Positions 52,999 to 62,232 are shown, numbered from the stretch's first letter. The stretch is DNA of 64,000 bases from an alpha proteobacterium AAP38 (GCA_001296005.1 LJHR01000015.1:62001-126000), one strand, 5' to 3'. Translations and numbers: made by a program. Notes: generated by a model not told the origin, from the letters alone.

Positions 52999-55719
52999 TC
53001 AGCCCCAGCGCCCGGCCCGCAATGTCCGCAGATCGGCCACGGCCTGACCCGGCATGGCGATGGCATGATGAACCAGCGCCGTGGCCATGTCGGCCTCCAG
53101 CGGTTTGGCGAACAGGTATCCCTGCGCCCGGTCGCAGCCCATCTGCCGCAGCAGCGCCTCCTGCCCCTCCGTCTCCACCCCTTCGGCGATGACGCCGAAT
53201 TCCATGATGCCGGCAATATGCAGGATGGCGCTGACCAGGGCCTTGCCCTTGTCGTCGCGCGACATGGCAGTCACGAAGCTGCGGTCGATCTTGATCGTGT
53301 CCACCGGCAGGTTCTGAAGATAGGCCAACGAGGAATAGCCCGTGCCGAAATCATCGATGGCCAGCCCGATGCCCAGATCGCGCAGGCCCTTCAGGATGGC
53401 GATGGCGTCTCCCCCCTGCCCGATCAGCCCGCTTTCGGTGATTTCCAGGCGCAGCCATTCCGGCCGGCATTCGGTCATCTCCAGCACACCCGTCACCCAG
53501 CGCACGATATCCAGGCGCGAGGGGTCGAGCTGATAGGGCGACAGGTTGACGGAGACATAGAGCGGATTATCGGCCCGGCCCCGGTTCCATTTCGCAATCT
53601 GGCGACAGGACTGCACCAATATATGGTTGCCCAGCGGCACGATCAGGCCCGTTTCCTCCGCCACCGCCACAAAGGTGGTGGGCGGAATGGGGCCATGTTC
53701 GGCATCGGTCCAGCGGGCCAGCGCCTCAAACCCCGCCAGTTCACCATCGGCCAGCCGCACGATGGGCTGAAAGACGGGCCGCACGCCATTGCTGAAATAG
53801 ATGGCCTGACGCAGCTTGTCATAGATGATGTGGCGTTCGGTCAGGCGCGCGCGCATGGCCGCGTCGAACACGCGCCGGCCACCACCGCCCGCCGCCTCGG
53901 CCTCCGCACTGGCAATCTCCGCATCGCGCAGCAAGGCGGCGGCGTCGCCACCGCCCTCGGCACTGGGCACCACGCCCAGGCTGGCCGTCACGAACATTTC
54001 CCGCCCGGACACCGACAGTGGCGCGCGCAGGGCGTCACGCACGGCATGGGCCAGATCATCGACACGCCCCGCCTCCTGATCAAAGGACAGGACAGCGAAT
54101 TCGCCCGTGTCGATGCGGCCCAGAAGGTCATCTGCCGGCACACAATCGCGCAGCCGGCGGCCCACGGCGGCCAGCAGGGCATGGGCATCCGCCTCGCCCA
54201 GCGTCGCCTTCAGCGCGCGGAACCGGTCCAGACCGATGACGGTGACGGCAATCTCCGTCTCCACGCCCAGCGCCTGCTGCAGGGCATGCAGCAGATGCGT
54301 GCGGTTGGGCAGGCCCGTCACCCGGTCGAAATTGGCCATGACGTGCAGCTGCTGTTCCGTCCGGCGGCGATAGATCTCGGCCTGCCGTTCGGCCAGCAGG
54401 TGGTGCAGTTCCTGCGCCACCTCCAGCTCGCCATGGCTCCAACCCTGGCCGGCCCCGCGCAGCAGCACGACGATCCCTTCCGGCACATCGATGCCCAGAA
54501 CGGGACCGCGCCAGACGATGCCTTCGCGCCGCGACGCCCCTTCCAGGCCCAGCTGTTCCTGCCAGTGGGACAGGGGGGCCAGATCATGGCTGGACCAATG
54601 GCTGCCTTCGATCCCGGCGACGGCCCCGTCATGGGGCAGTACCTCCCGGATCACGGGATAGGCCGCGATCAGGCCATCGGTCAGCTGCACACCCTGACGC
54701 AGCAGCCGGCCAAGGCGGGTCAGCCCGCGTGCGGCCACCGTGCGCGCGGCCACGGCGGCCCGTTCATCCAGGGCGGCGACCTGCGCCGCCACGATCTCGC
54801 CCAGCGCCTCGCACAAGGCGCGGATGGACGGGCTGACCGCATAGGCATCATTGCTTTCGCACCAGAGATAGCCCCACAGTCGACCGCCGACCAGCAAGGT
54901 CACCGCCAGCACGCCGCGCACATCGCGGCGCAGGGCGTGGCCCTGGAACAGGCGGGTGGGCTGGCGCAGGCTGGCGCGGCTGAGATCGACGGGCACGCCT
55001 GTCTGCGGGTTGACAGGCGGCACCAGCGGCACCGGCTCTGCCTGCATGTCGAACACGACACGGGCGCGATTCAGTTCCAGCAGCGAGGTTTCCAGCGGTC
55101 GCAGCGGCACAAAGCCGATATCGGCACCCGCATCGGCCCCCGGTACCGTGGCGGTGGCCAGCACCTGCACCGGCCCCTGATCCACCATCCGCACGAACAG
55201 CGCCCGGTCATAACCGGTCAGCCGGCGCAGATCCTGCACCACGGATTGGGCCAGATCGCCGATATCCCCAATATGACGGTACCGGCGGATGGCAGCGCCA
55301 AAGCCGGCATTGATCATGCCCGCATCGCCCAGCCGGGTTGCAGGCTCCATCTCCAGGACCAGGCCGCCCGCATCCCAATGGCCATGGGCGATCAGGCGCA
55401 GTTTCTGCCCGCCGCGATCCACACGCAGCGGCACCGGCCCGATGGCATCGGCACCGGCCTGGGCGATGGCACGGTCCAGCGCCCGCGCCGCTATGGGACC
55501 CAGCAGATCCGCAACCGTCCGGCCCAGCGCCTGTTCTACCGGTATGCCCAGCAAGGCCGGCAGGTTGGCACCAGCCTGCACCAGCCTGCGGTCGCCTGCG
55601 TCCAGCACCATCAGCCAGCCATGCGGCTGCACCAGATCCAGACGCTCACCGGATGCGTCGCCACCCGCCGCGATCAGCGACTGTGGGGCGTGCCATCCAT
55701 GGACGGGAGGGACCAGCAT
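52999..55719 (-). CDS. Phytochrome-like PAS-GAF-PHY protein with GGDEF and EAL domains
   Basis: This encodes about 906 residues from ATG 55719; a TTG 55734 is possible. Residues 20-130 resemble a phytochrome PAS domain (LDLVQPHGWLMVLD). Residues 145-310 are GAF-like, with LRQPTRLFQGHALRRDVRGV and GGRLWGYLWCESNDAY. A PHY-like segment precedes about 460. No Cys occurs before QPHG, so the bilin attachment site of bacteriophytochromes is missing. The GGDEF motif (about 536-540) reads DTGEF and is probably inactive. EAL is intact: EALARW (about 665), LEITESGL, DDFGTGYSSLAYL, KIDRSF, EGVET. It is a likely c-di-GMP phosphodiesterase. Confidence 0.88.
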   Translation of the reverse strand: MLVPPVHGWHAPQSLIAAGGDASGERLDLVQPHGWLMVLDAGDRRLVQAGANLPALLGIPVEQALGRTVADLLGPIAARALDRAIAQAGADAIGPVPLRVDRGGQKLRLIAHGHWDAGGLVLEMEPATRLGDAGMINAGFGAAIRRYRHIGDIGDLAQSVVQDLRRLTGYDRALFVRMVDQGPVQVLATATVPGADAGADIGFVPLRPLETSLLELNRARVVFDMQAEPVPLVPPVNPQTGVPVDLSRASLRQPTRLFQGHALRRDVRGVLAVTLLVGGRLWGYLWCESNDAYAVSPSIRALCEALGEIVAAQVAALDERAAVAARTVAARGLTRLGRLLRQGVQLTDGLIAAYPVIREVLPHDGAVAGIEGSHWSSHDLAPLSHWQEQLGLEGASRREGIVWRGPVLGIDVPEGIVVLLRGAGQGWSHGELEVAQELHHLLAERQAEIYRRRTEQQLHVMANFDRVTGLPNRTHLLHALQQALGVETEIAVTVIGLDRFRALKATLGEADAHALLAAVGRRLRDCVPADDLLGRIDTGEFAVLSFDQEAGRVDDLAHAVRDALRAPLSVSGREMFVTASLGVVPSAEGGGDAAALLRDAEIASAEAEAAGGGGRRVFDAAMRARLTERHIIYDKLRQAIYFSNGVRPVFQPIVRLADGELAGFEALARWTDAEHGPIPPTTFVAVAEETGLIVPLGNHILVQSCRQIAKWNRGRADNPLYVSVNLSPYQLDPSRLDIVRWVTGVLEMTECRPEWLRLEITESGLIGQGGDAIAILKGLRDLGIGLAIDDFGTGYSSLAYLQNLPVDTIKIDRSFVTAMSRDDKGKALVSAILHIAGIMEFGVIAEGVETEGQEALLRQMGCDRAQGYLFAKPLEADMATALVHHAIAMPGQAVADLRTLRAGRWG

Positions 55720-55825
55720 CAGGATCAGGACCAATGTTCAGGGAAAGGGAAAAGCCGGAAAAGAGAAAAGCAGATGACGTAACACCAGTCGGTGCGAGGG
55801 ATCACATAGGTGCGTACAGGTTAAT

Positions 55826-55858
55826 ATTGCGTTGAGGTTTGCCGGTAATTGCGTTGAG
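55826..55858. promoter_or_regulatory. Direct repeat pair in the 456-base gap upstream of the EAL gene
   Basis: ATTGCGTTGAG occurs at 55826-55836 and again at 55848-55858, exactly 22 bases apart (two helical turns). A hairpin covering the next gene's ribosome site (CCGTCCCC at 56144-56151 with GGGGATGG at 56157-56164) is also present. The rest of 55735-56175 has no gene I can support. Confidence 0.5.
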
Positions 55859-56175
55859 TCAAAAGACAAGGACAGGAAACAGCATGCCGTGGACGTATCC
55901 GAACTGGCAACAGCGGAATTCAGGGTCGGAGGTACCGCGTTTGCACCGGCGTTGATCAAAAGCGACAAAGGACCTAGCTTATTGATCCGCAGCGAAATTG
56001 CGTCGGGCGCCTGGGACGTGATAACGATAATGGCAAAAGAATGTTCAGGCTCGGAGTTTGCCCGGACCATGTGGATCGAATGCTTTGTGCCAGCCACTTT
56101 GCCGGATGCGCCGGGCGCTTCGCCGGTGGCTGGCGCTATGGGTCCGTCCCCTGACCGGGGATGGCGGAGTGCGCG

Positions 56176-57348
56176 ATGCTAGGCTCCCTTCTTCGTCGTC
56201 TGACCGGGCAGCGTACCGAACCGCCCCGCCCCGCCCCGATCCCGCCGGCAATTGCGGAAACGCAGACCGATGCGGCCCCGCCCGCCGAGCAACCGGCTGA
56301 GCCGGATTTGCAGATGTCCAGCCTGGAGGCCCATGCTATTCCCGGCGGGCCGGGCAAAAGCCCCGTCTTCTCCTCCCGCGCTGTGCGGGACGCGACCGTG
56401 GTGACCGGAACCATCGAGTCGCTGAACCGATTCGTGACCGGTCAGGATGTGCTGGATGATCTGACCTGGCGGTTGGAAAGCCTGACGGCGGATCAGGTGA
56501 ATTTCCTGCAGCTGTCCGCCGAACCCGGCCTGATCCAGCGCGCCCAGGCCCGCAGCGAGATATTAAAGGGCGCCAAGGCCGCCGCCCTGCGCAAGCTGCT
56601 GACCGATCTGGCGGGTGGTGCCATTCCGGAACCGGCCAGCCGCAGTGCGCCGCTGGTGCCGCCCAACGCCCCTATCCTGCCGCCCCTGACCTCGCTGTTG
56701 CCGCGCGCCGGTGAGGGATCGATGCCGTCGGTGTCCGGCTTGGCGGTGCCCAGCCTGGGCTCCGCCAACCCGGCCCCGCCCGGTCCAAGCGCGCCCAGCC
56801 TGACCACGGCACCGCCGCTGGTATCCAAACCCATTCCCCCGGCCCCCGCCAAGCCCCTGGTGCCCACGCCCGTGCCGCCCAAGGCGACGGTCGTTTCCGC
56901 GCCTGCCCTGGCGGACGGAAAGGCGACGGAACCGAAACCGGCGGAAACCAAGCCGGTGGAGGTAAAATCTCCCGAGGCGAAGGCCCCGGAACCCAAACCC
57001 GCCGCGTTGAAGCTTCCGGACGTCAAGCCCGTGGAGCCGAAGCCGGCAGAACCCGCCCCCGCTCCGACCCTAAAGGTGCCAGAGCCCGTTGCCGCCGCTC
57101 CAAAGACGCCGGCGCCAACCCCGGCAGCGGCAGTGACAACGGCAGCGGTGGAACCACGCCGGCCCGAACCCGCCCCCGAACCTGCCAAGGTTCAGGCCGA
57201 ACCGACGCGTCCTGCCCAGGCACCGGTGGCCCCGCCGCCGGAACCCGCAGGCCTGCCCCGCCTGGACCGCCAGGATGCGGAGGCACGCCGCGCCCGTCTG
57301 CTGGCATCCTTGACCGACACTTTCTCCTCCAGCGAGGCCGCCCCATGA
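56176..57348 (+). CDS. Pro/Ala/Lys-rich protein of unknown function, first of a coupled pair
   Basis: This encodes 390 residues from ATG 56176, with GGAG six bases upstream. Residues about 70-150 look folded (IESLNRFVTGQDVLDDLTWRLESL, then a helical stretch ending AAALRKLLTDLAGG). From about 160 to 365 it is a disordered Pro/Ala-rich region with repeated EPKPAE-, KPVE- and PEAKAPEPKP-like units, as in periplasm-spanning or surface-attached linkers, but no signal peptide is evident. The C-terminus is a charged helix (LDRQDAEARRARLLASLTDTF). The stop overlaps the next gene's start by four bases. No family recognised. Confidence 0.7.
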   Translation: MLGSLLRRLTGQRTEPPRPAPIPPAIAETQTDAAPPAEQPAEPDLQMSSLEAHAIPGGPGKSPVFSSRAVRDATVVTGTIESLNRFVTGQDVLDDLTWRLESLTADQVNFLQLSAEPGLIQRAQARSEILKGAKAAALRKLLTDLAGGAIPEPASRSAPLVPPNAPILPPLTSLLPRAGEGSMPSVSGLAVPSLGSANPAPPGPSAPSLTTAPPLVSKPIPPAPAKPLVPTPVPPKATVVSAPALADGKATEPKPAETKPVEVKSPEAKAPEPKPAALKLPDVKPVEPKPAEPAPAPTLKVPEPVAAAPKTPAPTPAAAVTTAAVEPRRPEPAPEPAKVQAEPTRPAQAPVAPPPEPAGLPRLDRQDAEARRARLLASLTDTFSSSEAAP

Positions 57349-58748
57349 GCATGCCGTCCAGCGACACCACCGACGCGCGCAAGCCGGTGGAGACGGGGGC
57401 CACAGGCGCACCCCTGACCGGGGAAGTGCAGGACAGTGTCGATCCGTTCGATTACGCGGAAACCATTGTCCGCGATCTGGCCCACCATGTCGGCTCGCGC
57501 CTGCGTGATTTCCGCTCAGATCTGGCTGCCATGCATTCCGCCGTGGTGCAGCTGCCGGAAACGATGAAGATCAACGCCCTGGGGCAGAGCATCCAGGAGC
57601 TGCGCGAACGTCTGGCCCATCTGACCGGTGTGGTCAGCCAGCAGGTGACCCGCTATCCGGAGGAACTGGACCGCGTCGCCAAGTCGGCGTCGGAGCTGCT
57701 GAACCGCGTCGCCGGCCTGGAAAGCTGGATCGCGGCGGCACGCCAGACCATGGCGCAGGGGGGCGAAGGCCCGAACCTGCCCATGCCCACCGGCGGCTTT
57801 GTCGGCCATGATCAGTTTGAAGCCATCATCAGTCAGGTCCATGACAGCATCCTGCGCGTCGTGGGTGCCGTCCGCGACCTGCAATTGGATGTCCGCGATA
57901 TCCGTAGCGATATCCGCAAGGGCACGCCCGGCGATGACGCACCCGCCGCAGCACCGGCGGCGGCAACGCCCGCCGCCCCCGACCATGGCCCTGCCCTGGC
58001 CGAGCTGTCGCGCCGTCTGGCCGCATTGGAAAACCGCCCGACGCCCGCCAGCGGTCAGGCCCTGGCCGATCTGGAACGCCGCCTGAAGGCGCTGGAGGAT
58101 CAACCCGCCGCCGAGGCGCCGGCGCCGGCCGTCCCCGCTGTTCCCACCGCACCCGTGGCCGCCGCCCCGGCACAGGCGGACGTGGCCGCCCTGGTGTTCG
58201 GCGCCTGGCACCGCCTGTCGCTGCCCGCCGGTGACAAGGCTCTGTCACAGACGGTGGAGGCGGTGCTGTCCACCCTGTCGCGCACCTTCGATCAGACGGT
58301 GCGGTCGCCGCAGGTGGCCAAGGGTTCCGGCATCGTGGCGGTCGCCACCGCATCCCGCGCCGGCACCCCGATCACCGCCCTGCTGGCGACCGAGGATCTG
58401 TGTGGCCGTACCTGGACCCTGGGTGCGGATGCCGCCGACATGGCCGCCCCTGCCGACGGGGACAAGCCGGCAGCGGCACGCACACCCTGCTGGCGTGCCC
58501 TGTTGGCCGCGTCCGCCCTGGTCGAACAGCAGCAGCCGGGCACCAAGGTGCTGCCGCTGCTCGTCTATGGCCATGGCAGCATCGACAAGCTGCCGTCGCG
58601 CGACGACATGAACGCCCATGCCGGCAAGCTGGGTGTGGCGGCGGCGGCGGAACGGCTGCTGGTCATCGGCGCGCCGGACCAGTCGGGCCATACCGGCTTC
58701 GCGCAGCCGCGCGACCTGCTGTCGGCATTGACCGAACTGGGTCTCTGA
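57345..58748 (+). CDS. Coiled-coil protein of unknown function, second of a coupled pair
   Basis: This encodes 467 residues. Residues about 35-140 are helical with heptad-like pattern (IVRDLAHHVGSRLRDFRSDL, SIQELRERLAHLTGVVSQQV, EELDRVAKSASELLNRVAGL). An Ala/Pro linker with a second short coiled coil (LAELSRRLAALENRP, LADLERRLKALEDQP) follows. Residues about 280-467 form a globular domain (VFGAWHRLSLPAGDKALSQTVEAVLSTL, ITALLATEDLCGRTWTLG, LVYGHGSIDKLPSRDDMNAHAGKLGVAAAAERLLVIGAPDQSGHTGF). No membrane segment. ATGA overlap with the preceding gene implies one complex. Function unknown. Confidence 0.75.
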   Translation: MSMPSSDTTDARKPVETGATGAPLTGEVQDSVDPFDYAETIVRDLAHHVGSRLRDFRSDLAAMHSAVVQLPETMKINALGQSIQELRERLAHLTGVVSQQVTRYPEELDRVAKSASELLNRVAGLESWIAAARQTMAQGGEGPNLPMPTGGFVGHDQFEAIISQVHDSILRVVGAVRDLQLDVRDIRSDIRKGTPGDDAPAAAPAAATPAAPDHGPALAELSRRLAALENRPTPASGQALADLERRLKALEDQPAAEAPAPAVPAVPTAPVAAAPAQADVAALVFGAWHRLSLPAGDKALSQTVEAVLSTLSRTFDQTVRSPQVAKGSGIVAVATASRAGTPITALLATEDLCGRTWTLGADAADMAAPADGDKPAAARTPCWRALLAASALVEQQQPGTKVLPLLVYGHGSIDKLPSRDDMNAHAGKLGVAAAAERLLVIGAPDQSGHTGFAQPRDLLSALTELGL

Positions 58749-58754
58749 TCCGGC

Positions 58755-59360
58755 ATGCCGCGCATCCTGGTCACGGGCTTCGCGCCCTTTCTGGGCCATG
58801 CCGTGAACCCCACGGCCTGGCTGGCGGAACGGTTGAACGGGGCCAATGTGGCCGGGGCGGATGTGACGGGCGTGCGCCTGCCCGTCACCTTTTCCGGTGC
58901 GGTCCCGGCGTTGAAGGACGCCGTGGCCGAATACCGGCCCGATGCCGTGGTGATGTTCGGCCTTGCCTATGACACCGACCTGATCCGCCCGGAACGGCTG
59001 GCCCTGAACCTGGATGACGCGACCGCCCCCGATAATGACGGTGTGATCCGCCGCAACCGGCCCATCGCTGCGGATGGCCCCATGGGCTATTGGTCATCCC
59101 TGCCGCTGGACGCCATCATCGATGATCTGGATGCGGGCGGCTTTCCCGTGAAAACCAGCCGCGATGCCGGCGGCTATATCTGCAATCACCTGTTCTTCGG
59201 GATGCGCCATTGGCAGCCCGGCCTGCCCGCCGGTTTCATCCATGTCCCGCCCTTCCCCGACGGGCTGAAACCCGGAGATCGCGGCCACCGCACCGGTATG
59301 GAACCTGAACGGCTGGAACAGGCAGCCCGCATCATCCTGGCGCGTATCGCGGCATTGTGA
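58755..59360 (+). CDS. pcp: Pyroglutamyl-peptidase I family protein
   Basis: This encodes 201 residues. The C15 signatures are ILVTGFAPFLGHAVNPTAWLAE, FGLAYDTDLIRPERLALNLDDATAPDN with catalytic Glu in PERL, RDAGGYICNHLFF with the nucleophile Cys, and FIHVPPF with the catalytic His. The enzyme removes N-terminal pyroglutamate from peptides. It begins six bases after the coiled-coil gene and may be in the same transcript. The sequence is somewhat short at the central loop but complete. Confidence 0.9.
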   Translation: MPRILVTGFAPFLGHAVNPTAWLAERLNGANVAGADVTGVRLPVTFSGAVPALKDAVAEYRPDAVVMFGLAYDTDLIRPERLALNLDDATAPDNDGVIRRNRPIAADGPMGYWSSLPLDAIIDDLDAGGFPVKTSRDAGGYICNHLFFGMRHWQPGLPAGFIHVPPFPDGLKPGDRGHRTGMEPERLEQAARIILARIAAL

Positions 59361-59570
59361 TAGGTTTGTTTTCCCAAAACCTGTCCGATGAAAGCCATGC
59401 AACACCCCCTTGTTTTTTGTTTCATCTTGTTGCACGCGGGGCCTAGGGCTAGCGGGCCGCCGGTTTGAATGACCTTGGCAGGAAACGCATTTGCTTCCCC
59501 CTTCCCGTGAAAGCCGGTAGCATGCACTGACCATCATCACCCGCCCCCGCCCAAGGGAATAACCGGGATC

Positions 59571-60488
59571 ATGCAGATTTATCTTCCCATTGCCGAAATC
59601 TCGGTCAACGCCCTGTTGATCTTGATGCTGGGTGGCGGCGTGGGGTTCCTGTCGGGTCTGTTCGGGGTGGGCGGCGGCTTTCTGATGACGCCCTTGCTGA
59701 TCTTCATCGGCGTGCCACCCGCCGTCGCCGTGGGCACCCAGGCCAATCAACTGGTGGGCGCCTCTGTCTCCGGTGTGCTGGCCCATTGGCGGCGCAACAA
59801 TGTCGATGTGAAGCTGGGCTGCGTCATGCTGATCGGCGGTGCCATCGGCACCGGACTGGGCGTCTGGCTGTTCGGCCTGTTGCAGAAGCTGGGCCATATC
59901 GACCTCGTCATCTCGCTTTCCTATGTGCTGTTCCTGGGCACCGTCAGTTCCCTGATGCTGACGGAAAGCGTGCGGGCCATTGTGAAGGGGCGCGGCGTGC
60001 CCGTGCGGTCCAAGCTGCATCACCATACCTGGCTGCACGGCCTGCCCTTCAAGATGCGCTTCCCCCGCTCGCGCCTCTACATCTCTGCCTTGCTGCCGGC
60101 CTTCATCGGCTTTGTCGGTGGGGTTCTGGTGGCGATCATGGGTATCGGCGGCGGGTTCCTGCTGGTCCCGGCCATGATCTATATCCTGGGCATGCCGACC
60201 GCCCTGGTGGCCGGAACCTCACTGTTCCAGATCATCTTCACCACGGGTCTGGCCGCCTTTCTGCAGGCGGTGGGCAACCAGACGGTCGATATCGTGCTGG
60301 CCCTGCTGCTGCTGGTCGGCGGGGTGATCGGGGCACAGTTCGGGACCCGCGCCGGGGCCAAGCTGCGGGGTGAGCAGGCGCGTGCACTTCTGGCCCTGAT
60401 GGTGCTGGCCGTGGCCGTGAAGCTGGCCGTGGACCTGATCGTGCGGCCGGAGGATCTGTTCTCCATCACCCTGCCGGTGATGACATGA
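59571..60488 (+). CDS. TauE/SafE family sulfite/anion exporter
   Basis: This encodes 305 residues with about eight membrane helices in two halves, each opening with a glycine-rich repeat: GVGFLSGLFGVGGGFLMTPLLIFIGVP and GFVGGVLVAIMGIGGGFLLVPAMIYILGMP. This is the TauE/SafE signature. It is coupled by a 4-base overlap to the TIGR02186 gene, an association common in alphaproteobacteria. The transported ion is not identifiable; sulfite or sulfonate-derived anions are the family precedent. Confidence 0.94.
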   Translation: MQIYLPIAEISVNALLILMLGGGVGFLSGLFGVGGGFLMTPLLIFIGVPPAVAVGTQANQLVGASVSGVLAHWRRNNVDVKLGCVMLIGGAIGTGLGVWLFGLLQKLGHIDLVISLSYVLFLGTVSSLMLTESVRAIVKGRGVPVRSKLHHHTWLHGLPFKMRFPRSRLYISALLPAFIGFVGGVLVAIMGIGGGFLLVPAMIYILGMPTALVAGTSLFQIIFTTGLAAFLQAVGNQTVDIVLALLLLVGGVIGAQFGTRAGAKLRGEQARALLALMVLAVAVKLAVDLIVRPEDLFSITLPVMT

Positions 60489-61252
60489 CGCGCCGCAACC
60501 GCCGCCTTCTGGCCCTGCCCCTGGCGCTGCTGGCCGGTTTCTGCCTGTGGCAGGCGGCACGGCCTGCCTGGGCACAGTCACTGGTCGCCGACCTGTCCAG
60601 CCACCTGATCGCCATCACCACGGGCTTTACCGGCACCGATGTGGTGCTGTTCGGCGCCGTGGACGGGGATGGCGATGTCGCGGTCGTGGTGCAGGGGCCG
60701 GAGGGTGAGGTGACCGTGCGGCGCAAGGATCGCGTGGCCGGCATCTGGATGAATGTGGAGGATGTGGCCTTCGCGCGGGTGCCCGCCTATTACAATGTCG
60801 CGGTGACGGCCCCGCTGGATGGCGTGGTGCCGCCGACTGTGCTGCAACGGCATGAGATCGGGCTGGATTATGTCCGGCTGCTGCCGGAAAAGGCCAAGCT
60901 GCCGCCCGAAAAACTGGCCGAATTCCGCGCCGCCCTGATCCGCAACAAGCAGCGGGCGGGGCTGTACACCACGGAGGTGGGGGAGGTTTCCTTCCTGGGC
61001 CAGCGCCTGTTCCGCACCCGTATCTTCTTTCCGGCCAATGTGGCCACGGGCACCTATACCGCGTCGGTCTTCCTGATCCGCGACGGCGATGTGGTCAGCG
61101 CACAGACCACGCCGCTGCTGGTCTCCAAGATCGGCTTCTCCGCAAATGTCTTTGAATTCGCACAGCGCAATTCCGTCTTCTACGCCATCCTGGGCATCAT
61201 GCTGGCCGTAACATCGGGCTGGCTGGCCGGGATCGTCTTCCGCAAATCATAA
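60485..61252 (+). CDS. TIGR02186 family membrane-anchored periplasmic protein
   Basis: This encodes 255 residues. Signal peptide near LLALPLALLAGFCLWQAARPAWAQ. The mature part opens LVADLSSHLIAITTGFTGTDVVLFGA and has VVVQGPEGEVTVRRKDRVAGIWMNVEDV, LGQRLFRTRIFFPANVATGTYTASVFLIRDG and a C-terminal membrane helix (FYAILGIMLAVTSGWLAGIVF). This matches the alphaproteobacterial TIGR02186 family found with TauE/SafE exporters. A periplasmic accessory role for the exporter is inferred from coupling. Confidence 0.93.
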   Translation: MTRRNRRLLALPLALLAGFCLWQAARPAWAQSLVADLSSHLIAITTGFTGTDVVLFGAVDGDGDVAVVVQGPEGEVTVRRKDRVAGIWMNVEDVAFARVPAYYNVAVTAPLDGVVPPTVLQRHEIGLDYVRLLPEKAKLPPEKLAEFRAALIRNKQRAGLYTTEVGEVSFLGQRLFRTRIFFPANVATGTYTASVFLIRDGDVVSAQTTPLLVSKIGFSANVFEFAQRNSVFYAILGIMLAVTSGWLAGIVFRKS

Positions 61253-61274
61253 TGGCCTTCGGGGAGAGGCAACC

Positions 61275-61745
61275 ATGACCGACAAGACCCGTATCTTCCT
61301 GGTCGTCGTGGACGAGACGGAGGAAATGACCGTCGCCCTGCATTACGCCGCCCGCCGCGCCCGCACCACGGGGGGCCGCGTCGCCCTGCTGCATGTCATC
61401 CCGCCGTCGGAGCTGCAGCATTGGGGCGCCATCGAGGAATTGATGAAGCAGGAGCAGCGGGAAGAGGCGGAGCAGCTGATGCAGCGGCTGGCCAAGGAGG
61501 TGGTGGATATCGCCGGCTCCATGCCCATGCTCTATATCCGCGACGGGCAGGCCAGCGAGCAGCTGATGAAGCTGATCCAGGAGGAGCCCAGCATCTCCAT
61601 CCTAGTGCTGGCCGCCGGCACGGGGCGTGGCGGGCCGGGCCCGCTGATCAGCTTCGTGGTGGGTCAGATGTCGGGCAGCCTGCGCATCCCCGTCACCGTC
61701 GTGCCGGGCTACCTGTCGGATGAACAGCTGGACGCCATCACCTGA
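61275..61745 (+). CDS. Universal stress protein UspA family
   Basis: This encodes 156 residues. The Rossmann-like fold starts TRIFLVVVDETEEMTVALHY and contains GGRVALLHVIPP. A nucleotide-binding type end is present: VLAAGTGRGGPGPLISFVVGQMSGSLRIPVTVVPG, which preserves the G-2x-G-9x-G-(S/T)-like spacing loosely. It follows TIGR02186 by 22 bases with GGGGAGAGG upstream, probably the same operon. It overlaps the converging DUF2244 gene by 8 bases. Confidence 0.9.
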   Translation: MTDKTRIFLVVVDETEEMTVALHYAARRARTTGGRVALLHVIPPSELQHWGAIEELMKQEQREEAEQLMQRLAKEVVDIAGSMPMLYIRDGQASEQLMKLIQEEPSISILVLAAGTGRGGPGPLISFVVGQMSGSLRIPVTVVPGYLSDEQLDAIT

Positions 61746-62232
61746 GGCCGCGCCAGCGTTCCAGCGCATCGCGCAGGGCATCGGCAAAGTCCCGGCGTTC
61801 ATCGGGTGACAGGTCGCTGCCCACCACCAGATGCCTGCCATGGCTGGCCAGGGTGATCTGGCTGCCGGGCCGCATCGGTTCATCCAGATGCACGCGCAGC
61901 CAGCCGGGTGCCAGGGTCCAGACCTGCCGCCGGTTCGATGGGTCGATGCGTTCCACCGTCAGCGCCCTGTCGGTCAGCTCCACCGTCTCGTAAGCACTGG
62001 CGCTCCGGTAACTGGCCTTGAACGCCCAGTAAAGGATGGCGACATCCAGCCCCATGAAGCCGATGACGGGCCAGGCCCCCGACAGGTAGAAGGCGACGCC
62101 AGCCCCCAGGCTCAACCCGCCGACGCACCACATCAGGCGCCGGAACCCCACGGGGCTCAGGCTGCGATGGGGATGGATCACAGCCCGGAACAGGACCGTG
62201 CCATCGGTTGATGGGGCGACCGCATCATTCAT
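61738..62232 (-). CDS. DUF2244 family integral membrane protein
   Basis: This encodes 164 residues from MNDAVAPSTDG at 62232. Two membrane helices (about 35-55 and 60-75) follow a conserved LFRAVIHPHRSLSPVGFRRLM, then the cytoplasmic domain YETVELTDRALTVERIDPSN with WTLAPGWLRVHLDE and ending LSPDERRDFADALRDALERW. DUF2244 is commonly adjacent to nth or cox genes in alphaproteobacteria. It is divergent from nth across 70 bases. Function unknown. Confidence 0.92.
   Translation of the reverse strand: MNDAVAPSTDGTVLFRAVIHPHRSLSPVGFRRLMWCVGGLSLGAGVAFYLSGAWPVIGFMGLDVAILYWAFKASYRSASAYETVELTDRALTVERIDPSNRRQVWTLAPGWLRVHLDEPMRPGSQITLASHGRHLVVGSDLSPDERRDFADALRDALERWRGLR

Noticed and set aside
53065-55782. 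905-codon ORF opposite the EAL protein
   Set aside because: Shadow reading; His/Gln/Gly-rich, no motifs, opposite an intact EAL domain.
55832-56182. 116-codon ORF in the gap before the Pro-rich gene
   Set aside because: No ribosome site, codon use unlike neighbours, runs into the next gene's start and overlaps regulatory-looking sequence.
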